The translations under genes and the position numbers were made by a program. Shown in pieces: positions 34,318-44,645 of a DNA stretch of 64,000 nt (position 1 is its first letter; the number at the start of each line of letters is the position of its first letter). Source of the DNA: Melioribacter sp051488665 (GTDB lineage Bacteria > Bacteroidota > Ignavibacteria > Ignavibacteriales > Melioribacteraceae). The DNA is taken from the NCBI RefSeq assembly GCF_051488665.1, contig NZ_JBPSEG010000002.1:186001-250000 (forward strand), read 5' to 3'. The notes below the pieces were generated by a model, which was not told the origin of the DNA, ran no database searches, and saw only the letters and a program-made list of their open reading frames with translations.

Positions 34318-36429
34318 TTATTTTAATTGCCAATTTTCTTTTGATTCAAGTTCCGTAAGGTCAAATTTAATTTTAGTTCTTTCGACGGATTCTTTATACA
34401 ACTCATTTAAATCCGGCAGCTGCAGCTTCGCGCCTTTGCGTATGAAAAAAGGCGTTTTATAATCGGGAGCTTCGACTTCAATGTATTGACCTCCTTTGTA
34501 CTCTTTTTTATCCCATTGATCGATCCATACTTCGCCTTCGGGCAAATAAATTTTCTTTTTTGTTTTGCCTTCTTCCCAAACTATAGATACCAGGATGTCG
34601 CCGCCGAATTTGTACGTGGTCCAATCCTCCCAGCTTTCCTTCTGTTCGGGATATTCGAGGAACAGAGGTCTTATAACGGGCATACCGGTTTCATTTGCTA
34701 TTTTAGCGTGGTCATAAATATAATCTACAAGAAACATTCTCAATTTTGTATAGAACCTCCAGACAGCCAGCAGTTCGTGGTCGAATGACGGTTCGTAATT
34801 CATATCCCAAAAAACGCGGTTGTTTGTCGGTCCCACTTCCATAAGAGGAGAAAAACATGCAAATCCGAGCCAACGTTTGGTAGTTTCCCGATTGATATTT
34901 TTCGGATATCCTCCTGCGTCTGATGTCCAAATCGGATAGCCCATTACTGCGCATCTTTGGGCGCCGATTATTACCGACCTGAGTCCTTCGGGAGGATTAC
35001 CCGTATCGCCCGCCCACATTCCGCCGTAACGGGCGCTGCCGGTATATTGAGCCCGGGGAAACAGTATAAAATCGTCTCCCAAAATAGGTTGAACCGCATC
35101 GAATGTTGCTTTAACATATTGTCGCGGATAATCGTTATAATTTTCTCTGTAACTTGTGCCGATTGACGTAAAGAGATTTAATGAATCCAGGAGCTTTTCG
35201 CCGTCGGCTCTGTCGAGTTTAAATCCTTTAACGCCAATTTTAGCCAATTTAGCCGGACCGTTTTCGCCCCACCATTTACACGCTTCTTCATTTGTAAAAT
35301 CGATTAATGCTTGTCTTGCATTTCTCCATATATTACTTTCCAGTTCATAACCTCTGGCGGCGGCTGTATCCGCCATTTTTCCCATAACAAACGGACCTAT
35401 CCATAACATTGTTTTAATATTTTTCGAGTCGAGCCATTTAACCATTTTCTCGAAATTAGGCAGTCTATGGTAGTCGATTTCGTAATCGTCAAAGCCTCTC
35501 ACGCCGGGTCCCCATGGTCTGTCGATCCAATAAGCGGTGCATGGAATATCATAAGCAGCCATTAATAAAATTTCTTCCGTTATCTGAGAATTATAAGGAG
35601 AATTTACTTTTGTGCCGTCGTAATATTTATCGTTGTTAAAATGCTCATCCCGCCAGCGCCAGGGCCCGAACGCCCATTTGGGAGGCACAAACGACGGACC
35701 GGTTTCAAGTGCGTGGCGTTTGACAAGCTCCGCCGGAGATTCATCCATCATCAACGAAAAAGAAAATTGAGGACCTTCGAACGATATTTGAACCATATCT
35801 TCATATTCTTTGCAAAAATCGATAACACCCGGCCATGTTCCTTTTACAAATAGGGCATAATTGCCGGAAGAAATATAAAACGGAGCGTAAGCCGAAACCG
35901 TCGGTTTCAATTTCACGTCTATTCTTTGTCCGCGCAAATCCATGCTTTCTTTAATGCCTTTAGCCCACGATTTTTCCTGAGGTCCGTCTACTACTCTTTC
36001 AAAAATGCCGGTAAAGTATTCGCCGGGTTCGGCTTTTGTGTTAATAACCCAGGCAGATGCTTTATTGTTTTTATCTGTCAAACTGAAATCAAACTGTATT
36101 TCTTTTTCCGATACTTTTGTAACCAATATCACAGTATCGGAGCCGGTCTTCCATACATACTCAAATTTATTTTCGGAAGACTTTTTGATTTCGGGAATTC
36201 CCTTAAGCCAATTAACCTTACCGTCCCTTATGAAGCCGACGGCGCCCAATGTGTCCGCTGCGGTAATCAATATATTATGACCATAGCTGTTTTCGATTTC
36301 AAACGACGTGAAAGATTCTTCGTTATTCAGAATGGTCAACCTGCCAGGATTGCTGCAAGCAGTTAAACCGATAAACAGGAGTAATGCAAATGAATAAAGC
36401 AGCGGATTTAATCTTATGTTGATATTCAT
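34318..36429 (-). CDS. GH31-family alpha-glycosidase lipoprotein
   Basis: GH31 enzymes are retaining alpha-glycosidases (alpha-glucosidase, alpha-xylosidase, alpha-galactosidase and others). The 703-residue protein has a lipobox LTAC near residue 25, so it is probably a lipoprotein. A beta domain precedes the barrel. The likely nucleophile is Asp 406 in GFKLDRADGE and the likely acid/base is Asp 475 in WAGDTGN. WRWRDEHFN and SDAGGYPKN are further family-type segments. The exact substrate cannot be read from the sequence; in this locus an alpha-linked decoration of pectin is the simplest guess. It lies 57 nt after the PL11 gene. Confidence 0.88.
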   Translation of the reverse strand: MNINIRLNPLLYSFALLLFIGLTACSNPGRLTILNNEESFTSFEIENSYGHNILITAADTLGAVGFIRDGKVNWLKGIPEIKKSSENKFEYVWKTGSDTVILVTKVSEKEIQFDFSLTDKNNKASAWVINTKAEPGEYFTGIFERVVDGPQEKSWAKGIKESMDLRGQRIDVKLKPTVSAYAPFYISSGNYALFVKGTWPGVIDFCKEYEDMVQISFEGPQFSFSLMMDESPAELVKRHALETGPSFVPPKWAFGPWRWRDEHFNNDKYYDGTKVNSPYNSQITEEILLMAAYDIPCTAYWIDRPWGPGVRGFDDYEIDYHRLPNFEKMVKWLDSKNIKTMLWIGPFVMGKMADTAAARGYELESNIWRNARQALIDFTNEEACKWWGENGPAKLAKIGVKGFKLDRADGEKLLDSLNLFTSIGTSYRENYNDYPRQYVKATFDAVQPILGDDFILFPRAQYTGSARYGGMWAGDTGNPPEGLRSVIIGAQRCAVMGYPIWTSDAGGYPKNINRETTKRWLGFACFSPLMEVGPTNNRVFWDMNYEPSFDHELLAVWRFYTKLRMFLVDYIYDHAKIANETGMPVIRPLFLEYPEQKESWEDWTTYKFGGDILVSIVWEEGKTKKKIYLPEGEVWIDQWDKKEYKGGQYIEVEAPDYKTPFFIRKGAKLQLPDLNELYKESVERTKIKFDLTELESKENWQLK

Positions 36430-36486
36430 ACTAGCGCCTTTAATTTATGCCTCAATTAATTTTTCAGTTAAAAAGAAATTATAAAT

Positions 36487-39400
36487 TTATCTCAGCAGAA
36501 TCATCTTTTTCGTCGAAATAAAATTGCCTGCCGACAGCCGATAAAAGTAGACGCCGCTGGGCAAATTATCCGCATTGAATTCAATCACGTAATTTCCGGG
36601 CTCTTTCTGTTCATTTACAAGAGTAGCAACCTGGCGTCCCAGAGCGTCATAAACTCTCAGCAGAACGTGAATTCTCGACTCGCCCGACTTACTCATTGCC
36701 GGAATAGAATAGCTGATAATTGTAGACGGATTAAAAGGATTCGGATAATTCTGGTAGAGCAAATATTCCGTCGGTAATTCCGATGCCGTTTCGACGGACG
36801 TCAGAGGAGTCGATTTAATAATTATTTCATCAAGGTTTCCAAAGTCGGAACCGGTGGCAGAGAAACGAATTGTATTGTCATAACCAGAATTCAAATTTAC
36901 TTCGACGCTATCCAACACATAATTAGTCCAATCGCCCGTACCTTTCATGGTAAGATTCATCGCCTGACCGTTAACTGTTAAACTTCCGGTCCTGTCGGTA
37001 TTTCCCAATGCATACCGGAATAAAAGCGCGCGGGGTCCGCCGCCGAAACCGGGCATATTGGTAAATTCTACAGAGCTGTTGCCGGCGTCAAAATTTGTAA
37101 ATGCTGTTCCGTGATATCCCAGATGGTTATTTTCGACAAATACGGTACCGATTAAATTGGCGTCCTCGGATTGAAATACAAACGAATCAGCCGGGGTAAT
37201 TTGTATTATATCCGTATGAAAAGACTCGGCGTTATTCGTATCGGTAACAGTTAAAGTGTAATAATACGTTTTACCTTTGATTAAATTTTTATCCGTATAC
37301 GAAGATGAATTTTTATCCGCCTCGAACTTGACAGGTTCGGACATATCGCTCGATTCCGACCTGTAAATATTAACATGGGAGATTAAATCAAAATCGTCAT
37401 ACTCCCAGAGCAGCAAACAAGAATTATTATCGTAACGATATGATACCCCGGCGGGAGCGTCCGGCCTTAATGTGGGCGTTACGGCAATAATATCCGACAA
37501 ATCGGATTTGTTTCCGTCCGTATCGTACGCTCTCAAAGCATAATAATAGGTCGTATCGTAAGTAACGTTAGTGTCGAGATAAGAAGTTACATTTCCCAAG
37601 TCGAGCGAGTCTGTAAAATTATTCGGAGCTTTACCTTTGTAAAGGATATAACCTGCAAGATCTGCTTCCGCGTTCAAATCCCATTCTAACAGCACAGAAT
37701 CTCCTAATGATACTCCTTTTAAATTCATCGGTTTGGAAGGCGGTTTTAAGCTGTCGGGAATCAGCATACTCTTACCGATAAAATAGCTCGTGTGAGGAGG
37801 TTGATTATAACCGACGTTCTGCCAGGCAATTGCCAGGCGGTATTGCCTGTCGTGCATTAAAGTGACAAGTCTGTAATCGGTTTTAATATTTGTCGTATAA
37901 ATTCTTAACGAGTTATTGTCGTTCGTACGCCAGATAACTTCCTCGCGCCAATCCCCGAATAAATCGGCTTGCAAAGAAGGAGTAGCTTTTGAGCCGTTAT
38001 TCGAAGAACATCCGTTTGCCAGCAGCAAAACCGGATTATTACTGCCGTTGTATTTACGTATATTGTTATTATCGAGAAGTTCGCGTTCGAGGTCTCCGTC
38101 CCACCAGATAACAAAGTTGGAAGAAGGGGGATTGGGACCAACCCGAAGATTTGAGGCGCTTCTTAAACCGTCGGTACCGCCCCAGCATTCCATTCCGTCA
38201 TACGAATCGTCCAGATTCGCAGAAACGCCTCTGCCGACATCGCCGGGACCAGTGCCCCAAATTATTTCCCCGGTTTTACCGTCGAGCAAAGCCGAACCGA
38301 CTTGCGCATATTCGTGAATGCCCCAGACTTCCAATCCGGGTCGATTCGGATCGATATCGGAAACGTGTAAAGCGTCGCCGTGCCCCAGCCCTGAATTCCA
38401 CAAGCCGGTGCCGTCGTCGTCAACAGCCATAGCTCCGTAAACAATTTCGTCTTTGCCGTCGCCGTCCAGATCTGCCACGCTTAAATTATGATTGCCCTGC
38501 CCGGCATATGAAGGATATCCGTTGTTAGTATCGAAAATCCAGCGGGAGGACAATTGCCCGTCACGCCAATCCCAGGCTGCCAGTACCGTGCGAGTATAAT
38601 AGCCTCGGCACATTACAACGCTCGGACGCTCGCCGTCGAGATAAGCAATGCAAGCCAAGAAACGATCGACTCTGTTTCCGTACGAATCGCCCCATAAACT
38701 AACGTTGCCTCTCGGCGGAAGATAATCGGTTGTCGCCAGCGCTCTGCCTGTCATACCGTCAAAAATCGTAAAGTACTCCGGTCCCGATAATATATAACCG
38801 TTTGAGTTCCTGTAATCTGCGTTCGGATCGCCAATTAGGTTGCCTTCTCCGTCAATAGCACCGTCGGCGGTTTTACAAGCAAGTTCAGCTCGTCCGTCGC
38901 CGTCCAAATCGTAAACCATAAATTGCGTATAATGCGCCCCGGCGCGTATATTCCTCCCCAGATCAATACGCCAGAGAAGAGTTCCGTCCAATTCAATACC
39001 GTCGAGATAAACATTTCCAGTATAGCCGCTTTGAGAATTATCTTTCGAATTTGACGGGTCCCATTTTAACACTATTTCATATTGACCGTCGCCGTCAAGG
39101 TCTGCAACACTTGCATCGTTGGGACTGTAAGTAAAATCAACGCCGTCGGGTGTTCTTCCTCCCGGAGGACGTTGCAGCGGAATTGTTTTATAAATGTTTT
39201 CCCACGGCGATATTTCTTCCGATGCTTCTAATTCGACTCCGCCTATTACAGGCACGATTTTATATTTATCGTTTAACGTGCCTGCAGCATCGATAAAATT
39301 CGTAGACGATTCGACCGGTTCATCGTTTATTTTTGTATTCCCCCTGTAGATATTAAACTTTATGGTGTCCGGGTCGTCTGCTAACAAACGCCACCCGATA

Positions 39401-39540
39401 TAAATCCCCCCGTTTTCAGCCGGAATGGCTACGACTCCCCTATCCAGATTTTCGTGATGAAAAGATTGTCCGATAATGTTAATCGACGCGCCTGTCAGAA
39501 CAATATTTACATATAAGATGACCCTCATTAAAAATTTCAT
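36487..39540 (-). CDS. Secreted PL11 rhamnogalacturonan endolyase with Fn3, CBM and T9SS domains
   Basis: PL11 enzymes cut the rhamnose-galacturonate backbone of RG-I by beta-elimination inside an eight-bladed propeller with several calcium ions. The 1017-residue protein has a signal peptide and the PL11 core (about 28-600). Landmarks are RGVVAIP, PPGGRTPDGVDFTYSPNDAS and calcium-type loops DLDGDGQYEIVLKWD, DLDGDGRAELACKTADG and DLDGDGKDEIVYGAM. Two fibronectin type III domains (about 605-785), a CBM35-like sandwich (about 790-915) and a T9SS tail (from about 930, YQNYPNPFNPSTII) follow. It starts the main minus-strand enzyme cluster after a 262-bp gap and is probably the enzyme that opens RG-I. 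Confidence 0.93.
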   Translation of the reverse strand: MKFLMRVILYVNIVLTGASINIIGQSFHHENLDRGVVAIPAENGGIYIGWRLLADDPDTIKFNIYRGNTKINDEPVESSTNFIDAAGTLNDKYKIVPVIGGVELEASEEISPWENIYKTIPLQRPPGGRTPDGVDFTYSPNDASVADLDGDGQYEIVLKWDPSNSKDNSQSGYTGNVYLDGIELDGTLLWRIDLGRNIRAGAHYTQFMVYDLDGDGRAELACKTADGAIDGEGNLIGDPNADYRNSNGYILSGPEYFTIFDGMTGRALATTDYLPPRGNVSLWGDSYGNRVDRFLACIAYLDGERPSVVMCRGYYTRTVLAAWDWRDGQLSSRWIFDTNNGYPSYAGQGNHNLSVADLDGDGKDEIVYGAMAVDDDGTGLWNSGLGHGDALHVSDIDPNRPGLEVWGIHEYAQVGSALLDGKTGEIIWGTGPGDVGRGVSANLDDSYDGMECWGGTDGLRSASNLRVGPNPPSSNFVIWWDGDLERELLDNNNIRKYNGSNNPVLLLANGCSSNNGSKATPSLQADLFGDWREEVIWRTNDNNSLRIYTTNIKTDYRLVTLMHDRQYRLAIAWQNVGYNQPPHTSYFIGKSMLIPDSLKPPSKPMNLKGVSLGDSVLLEWDLNAEADLAGYILYKGKAPNNFTDSLDLGNVTSYLDTNVTYDTTYYYALRAYDTDGNKSDLSDIIAVTPTLRPDAPAGVSYRYDNNSCLLLWEYDDFDLISHVNIYRSESSDMSEPVKFEADKNSSSYTDKNLIKGKTYYYTLTVTDTNNAESFHTDIIQITPADSFVFQSEDANLIGTVFVENNHLGYHGTAFTNFDAGNSSVEFTNMPGFGGGPRALLFRYALGNTDRTGSLTVNGQAMNLTMKGTGDWTNYVLDSVEVNLNSGYDNTIRFSATGSDFGNLDEIIIKSTPLTSVETASELPTEYLLYQNYPNPFNPSTIISYSIPAMSKSGESRIHVLLRVYDALGRQVATLVNEQKEPGNYVIEFNADNLPSGVYFYRLSAGNFISTKKMILLR

Positions 39541-39740
39541 TTACATTCTCCCGCTAACTTTTTACAAATTGATACATCCGATTTGCTTACAGAATTAGTT
39601 GAGTATTGATACTGGAAAGCTCAAGAAGATTAGCTTTTCCAAAATAAGTAGTAATAGTTAATATTTAGAAGATTCACGGCTATGATGTTGAAAGATTTTT
39701 CTCAATAGAGTTTATAAGTATTCAAGCGCTTTTAATATAA

Positions 39741-39774
39741 TTAGTGGTCAATCCGAAATTAGATTGACCACTAA
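39741..39774. other. Perfect 13-bp stem-loop downstream of the beta-helix T9SS gene
   Basis: TTAGTGGTCAATC (39741-39753) and GATTGACCACTAA (39762-39774) are exact inverted copies around an 8-base loop, about 30 nt past the stop of the gene at 39803. On the minus strand no proper T tract follows (AATTATATT). It is either a weak terminator or a 3'-end stabilising hairpin for the upstream receptor transcript. Confidence 0.6.
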
Positions 39775-39802
39775 TCCAATAAGTAAAAGAAAACGAGCTA
39801 CA

Positions 39803-41527
39803 TTATTTCAGAAGCATCATTTTATTGGAGGCAACAAAGTTTTTGCCGTTAACGCCTTTGGCGGTAATAGTATAGATATAAATACCGCTGCTAAGATTGG
39901 AAGCGTTGAAATGGAGTGAATGGTTTCCGGCCGAAAGCGCTTTCTCGGTCATTTCGAATACTTTTTGACCTAAAACATTGTAAACGGTCATGGTAACGAC
40001 GGATTGTTCCGGAAGACCGAAACGAATTGTAGTAGTGGGATTGAATGGATTAGGATAGTTATTGCCAAGATAATAATCGTTGGGGACATTATTATCGTAC
40101 TGTTCAACCGAGACAAGATTATCCTTCGTAATGAAAGCGGAAAGACTGTCGCCGGGAATATAAACATATTTAGCGTTAGTCATCGAGTCTCTCAAAGCTG
40201 CAAGATATTGATCGCGGTTTGCAAGGTATGTGGCTTTTTTATCCGGGAACCAGTTCAAGTCTCCAAGCGGAAGTCCGTCAGTGCCGCCGGTAAGCAAAGT
40301 ATCGTTTTGATAACTCAAGTCGAATTTCGGAGGCCAATTCAGCATAGGTTGTCCGTCGGCGTCATAATCTACAACCAATTCCACTCTCCAGTCAGGCCAG
40401 GTATCTTCTTTCAACCAATAGTATTTGTCCCAGGCTAACATGCCTTCGAGATTGCTGGTGTTATTTACGAACATAGGATCAAACTGCCAATAATTTTTTC
40501 CTACTGTAAAGTTATCGTCTTCAGTTATGGTAGTATCTACGCCTTTAGGCCACAAGTAACACATGATAACTTTATCGGAATCATTTTCAAAATTAGGATT
40601 AATTACGCTATCCCAGAATTCGGGGAAAGCCGGATCGAGATAGAAAGCGTTCATACCCTGATAGAGCGAAATGGAATCGAGTTTTTCAGCAATTTCATAA
40701 TGATGATCCCACGTTGTAAAAGGAGCTTCATAATGGTTTGTTCTCAATGTGCGTCCTCTGTAGCTCCAATTATAATAGATATTGTTTGCCTGCAAAGCTT
40801 CGTACCAATGTAATTCGTGTCCGTTCACCTGCATATTTAGGTAAGTGTTATGAACTTCAATTTCCTTGGATGTGAAGAAATTGCCGCCGTTTCCAAACAA
40901 TCTGCCTGTATTGACAGATGTGTTGTTTTCATAAATAAAGTTTTCAACTCCGGCATCTATACGAAGCACCATACCGTTGAACGGCGAACTGGCTTTACGA
41001 ACCATATTGATAAAAAGACAGTTTGTAACGCTGATAGTATCGGCATAAGCCTGATTTCTCAAAGTAAACCATTGGATTTCGCCAAAAGCGCAATTGTCAT
41101 AAATTATCTTATGTCCGCCCTGATTGACAATGAAAGCTCCTACAAGTTCACCGTTGGGAAGATTTCCGTCAACAATTACATTTTTAATAGTAACGCTTCC
41201 TCCAGCTTTAATATGGATCATATCCCTGGCTGAACCGTCTGCTGCGGGAATTTGCAGGAAGACAGGCGGAGCCGTTTGATTTTTGATCCAGGTATTATCA
41301 GGTCCTAAAATGACGAGGTCGAAATCGACATCCAGTGTGCCGTCGAAAGCATAGATTTGACCGCTCTCCGCTAAATAGACTGTTTTAGCAGGATCGTGAG
41401 ATCCGTCAGCAAGAGTATCTGCCGCAATTTGAACATTTACGAACTGATTCGGGTCCAGTACCGTTTGAGCAGACAGATACGAAACAAATACAAAAAAGAC
41501 CATAAAAGGTAAGACTAACCTTTTCAT
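39803..41527 (-). CDS. Secreted beta-helix protein with T9SS tail beside the TonB receptor
   Basis: The 574-residue protein has a signal peptide and a region (about 90-260) with the repeated strand-turn pattern of a right-handed parallel beta-helix: GGSVTIKNVIVDG, HKIIYDNCAFGE, DTISVTNCLFINM and VENFIYENNTSVN. A less regular middle and a T9SS domain (from about 488, GNNYPNPFNPTTTI) follow. No lyase calcium or lysine motif was recognised. It follows the TonB-dependent receptor gene and has a strong CTAGGAGGA ribosome binding site. It might be a surface glycan-binding protein acting where SusD would in Bacteroidetes, or a divergent lyase; the sequence does not settle this. Confidence 0.75.
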   Translation of the reverse strand: MKRLVLPFMVFFVFVSYLSAQTVLDPNQFVNVQIAADTLADGSHDPAKTVYLAESGQIYAFDGTLDVDFDLVILGPDNTWIKNQTAPPVFLQIPAADGSARDMIHIKAGGSVTIKNVIVDGNLPNGELVGAFIVNQGGHKIIYDNCAFGEIQWFTLRNQAYADTISVTNCLFINMVRKASSPFNGMVLRIDAGVENFIYENNTSVNTGRLFGNGGNFFTSKEIEVHNTYLNMQVNGHELHWYEALQANNIYYNWSYRGRTLRTNHYEAPFTTWDHHYEIAEKLDSISLYQGMNAFYLDPAFPEFWDSVINPNFENDSDKVIMCYLWPKGVDTTITEDDNFTVGKNYWQFDPMFVNNTSNLEGMLAWDKYYWLKEDTWPDWRVELVVDYDADGQPMLNWPPKFDLSYQNDTLLTGGTDGLPLGDLNWFPDKKATYLANRDQYLAALRDSMTNAKYVYIPGDSLSAFITKDNLVSVEQYDNNVPNDYYLGNNYPNPFNPTTTIRFGLPEQSVVTMTVYNVLGQKVFEMTEKALSAGNHSLHFNASNLSSGIYIYTITAKGVNGKNFVASNKMMLLK

Positions 41528-41643
41528 AGATTCCTCCTAGTTTTATTATGGATTAAATTAATGGGGAATATTGGTAGTGTTTTTAATTGAGCGGTAAAAA
41601 AAATTATCACCTCCTTTTTACGAGCTAAAAAGATTTATTTTAA

Positions 41644-44604
41644 TTAGAATGAATATCGGACGCCCAGATCTGCGGTTGTACCGTAATATTCTACACCCGA
41701 CAGTTTTTCAAGAACGCTTACAAATTGGCGGTCCGGTCTGTTTGTAATGTTATTAATATTCAAATATACTTGCAGACCTTTGAGCCAGGGTAATTTCTGA
41801 TATGCCGTAAAGTCCCATCTGGAATAAGGAGCGGTATACGAATCAAGTTCCTGATAAACGGTGTGCGCGCTTCTAAGGACGTTATCTGTGTACTGGAATG
41901 ATAATCTCGCCGAAAAATCGCCGATATCATAACCGATTGTTAAGTTCAATATATCATTCGGCTGATTGATTAATCTGCCCGAACGGGTTGTATCTATATA
42001 GGTATACTTTTTAAAGATTCCGCTTCCGATTGCGACGCTCTTGAAGTAAGGATAACGCGTTTCGGAGTTGATGTGCGTATAGTTAATATTCAATACGAGT
42101 CCTTTTAAGAACGAAGGCAAAAACCAGAAATGCGTTTGCCAATCGAGCTCAATTCCCCGCACGTAAGATTTTTCTTCAAGATTTGTCCAGGTGTAAACGG
42201 TTGTTCTTTGATTCGGAGTCAGAGGATATCTGTAATTGATCTTCGAAGCGTCTTTCGTAAAATAAGTAATCGGCACTATTAGATTTTCTATTTCTTTATA
42301 AAATAACCCCGCCGTAAAGAGTCCGATATAATTATCATAAACAGAGACATATACGTCATAATTTTGAGTAATGGCAGACTTAAGATAAGGATTGCCCATA
42401 CGCAGCACAGGATCGCCGTAAGTGTCGATAAAGAGATAAGGAGAAACGGCTCTGTAGTCGGGATAAATTATACTTTTTGTGCTTGCCAAACGGATATCGA
42501 GCCAATTGGTCGGTTTTATACGAAGTAATATCTGAGGAAACCAGTTATCGTCTTTTGTGGAATCCCAATGCACTTCTTTATAATCATAATAATATTCGCC
42601 CGGAGTAGTCAAGCGACCAAATACATAGGTCGAATCGGCAGTGTAATCGAAGCCGTACTTTTCATATCGTAATCCGGGTAGAAGTGTAATATATTTCCCG
42701 ATTTTCATTTCTGTCATAAAATAAAAAGCGTAAAAATTTCTCGTATAATTATAATCGTACTGAGTAGATCCCAGCGGGTCGGGCAGATAGTAACCGTATT
42801 CTTTTGCAAGGTCGGCTAAACGATGCATTTTCCAGATCGATACTTTATTGTAGAATACATTGCTGCCGATTCCTTCTTCGCCGGACAGAAAATCGCCGAT
42901 ATCGTAATCCGGATCGGCAAACAGCGATGCTTTAAGACCGTTATCTTCTTTGGAAATGCCAAGGTCTGTCCATATTACGTCTCGCAGTAAAGTATTGAAA
43001 TCCAATGCAAGACCGCCGCGGTCTACATCAATATACCACGCCGTTTCATCATTCTTTCGTGTATTTCTTTCATACTTTCCGCCTAATTTCAAATCGCCGG
43101 AAATGTAACTGAAAAAGTTATACGGAATTTTCACGTTAAAGATTGCAGACTGAGCGGTTTCGTCAATATCTCGTTTTAAAGTATTTACATTATTTACAAT
43201 TTTATCCTGTCCCAGAACCTGCAAGTGATTCAGCAAAACGCTGGGCGAAACCTGATTTTCTTTGCCGGCAATAACAGAATCGGGAACCCAGCCCTGAACG
43301 CCGCCGGATCTTGTCCTCATATCGAGCGTTAAATCGCCGGGGTGACGCTGAGTCGTAATGGAATTCGAAAGGGAAAAATCCATATTCATATTTAAGAATT
43401 CAAACTCGCCCTGCAATGCGTTGCTTATTACGGTATTCGTAAATTCTCTGTCGGTAGCATATCCTCTCCAATCGTAGGACGTTGTAAAATAATTTCTTTG
43501 TTGTATTTGATGTTCTTTCAGACTTCCGATAAAATTATTTAACAACAATGTTCCGTTCGAAAACTGATAATCGAATACCAAACTGCCGCCGTATCTTTTT
43601 CTGTCTCTAACGTCGTCGTAGATATTGACGTCGTTAAGCAATGTAGGAATTAGTCCTTCATTAGTAATCGATTCAACATTTGTAGTATAAGAAGCGCTCA
43701 AGCGGTCTGAATTCCTGTTATAATTATCGATATAAGCAGAGAGCTGAATACCCAGTTTATTATCGAATACCCGATTACTTACGAGAGCCGCGATACGATA
43801 ATTTCCGTAAGGATTATCATTTGCAAGCGATGCATATCCTCCCTGCACCGATACATTAGAATGCAACCCTTCGCGGGCTTTGCTGATTCTTAGATTGACC
43901 GTTCCGCCTACTGCGTCGGCGTCCATATCAGCCGTAAGAACTTTTGTAACTTCAATGCCCGAGAGAATATTGGGCGCAATCATATTCAGGTCGACGCTGC
44001 GGTTTTCGCGGTCCGTCGATTGAAGTCGAACGCCGTTTACCATCATAACGTTATATTGAGGAGACAAACCGCGGATGGTAACCTTTTGACCTTCGCCGCC
44101 GCTGCGAATCAACGATATACCGGGCAGGCGAGCTACAGATTCAGCGGCATTTACATCCGGTATGTCTTTGATGCGGTCGGACGAAACTATGTTTTTAATG
44201 GTATTTGCCGACAACTGCTGGTTAATCGCCTCCATTTGACCTTCCGCCTGAGCGGTAATTACAACTTCCCCCGTTTCCAGCGCCACGTATTCGAGTTCGA
44301 CATCCAGTTCAATTGTCTTACCGGCAACTACAGTTACGGGAATTCTCTCGTCCTTGTAACCGAGATATTTAACCACCAAAGTATAATTACCGGGCGGTAC
44401 GCTTCGGATATAATATTCTCCTTCAAACGAAGCGGCAGCGCCGATACTCGTGCCTTCCAATAACACATTCGCTCCGGGCAGAACTTCTCCCGTTTCTTTA
44501 TCCAGCACTTTGCCTCGTATTCTGCCAGAGCCTTGAGCCAGAATAAAACCCGACATAAACAAAATCAGAATCGCGCACTTGAGTATTATCTTACTTACTT
44601 TCAT
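41644..44604 (-). CDS. TonB-dependent outer membrane receptor
   Basis: The 986-residue protein has a signal peptide, an N-terminal carboxypeptidase-regulatory-like domain (about 27-112; GRIRGKVLDKETGEVLPGAN), a plug domain (about 125-235; IPDVNAAESVARLPGI and GLSPQYNVMMVNGVRL) and a beta-barrel ending in an aromatic residue (YSF). This layout matches glycan-importing receptors of the SusC/TonB type. No SusD-like lipoprotein gene is next to it. It lies 41 nt after rhaB, which argues for uptake of rhamnose-containing oligosaccharides rather than iron. Confidence 0.9.
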   Translation of the reverse strand: MKVSKIILKCAILILFMSGFILAQGSGRIRGKVLDKETGEVLPGANVLLEGTSIGAAASFEGEYYIRSVPPGNYTLVVKYLGYKDERIPVTVVAGKTIELDVELEYVALETGEVVITAQAEGQMEAINQQLSANTIKNIVSSDRIKDIPDVNAAESVARLPGISLIRSGGEGQKVTIRGLSPQYNVMMVNGVRLQSTDRENRSVDLNMIAPNILSGIEVTKVLTADMDADAVGGTVNLRISKAREGLHSNVSVQGGYASLANDNPYGNYRIAALVSNRVFDNKLGIQLSAYIDNYNRNSDRLSASYTTNVESITNEGLIPTLLNDVNIYDDVRDRKRYGGSLVFDYQFSNGTLLLNNFIGSLKEHQIQQRNYFTTSYDWRGYATDREFTNTVISNALQGEFEFLNMNMDFSLSNSITTQRHPGDLTLDMRTRSGGVQGWVPDSVIAGKENQVSPSVLLNHLQVLGQDKIVNNVNTLKRDIDETAQSAIFNVKIPYNFFSYISGDLKLGGKYERNTRKNDETAWYIDVDRGGLALDFNTLLRDVIWTDLGISKEDNGLKASLFADPDYDIGDFLSGEEGIGSNVFYNKVSIWKMHRLADLAKEYGYYLPDPLGSTQYDYNYTRNFYAFYFMTEMKIGKYITLLPGLRYEKYGFDYTADSTYVFGRLTTPGEYYYDYKEVHWDSTKDDNWFPQILLRIKPTNWLDIRLASTKSIIYPDYRAVSPYLFIDTYGDPVLRMGNPYLKSAITQNYDVYVSVYDNYIGLFTAGLFYKEIENLIVPITYFTKDASKINYRYPLTPNQRTTVYTWTNLEEKSYVRGIELDWQTHFWFLPSFLKGLVLNINYTHINSETRYPYFKSVAIGSGIFKKYTYIDTTRSGRLINQPNDILNLTIGYDIGDFSARLSFQYTDNVLRSAHTVYQELDSYTAPYSRWDFTAYQKLPWLKGLQVYLNINNITNRPDRQFVSVLEKLSGVEYYGTTADLGVRYSF

Positions 44605-44645
44605 AACTCAACTCCCTTTTTATTAGAGAATTATTTAATGTATGT

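Noticed and set aside
41644..44604. Siderophore or vitamin receptor role for the TonB-dependent receptor
   Set aside because: The N-terminal regulatory-like domain and position between rhaB and pectin genes favour glycan import; no iron or cobalamin genes are near.
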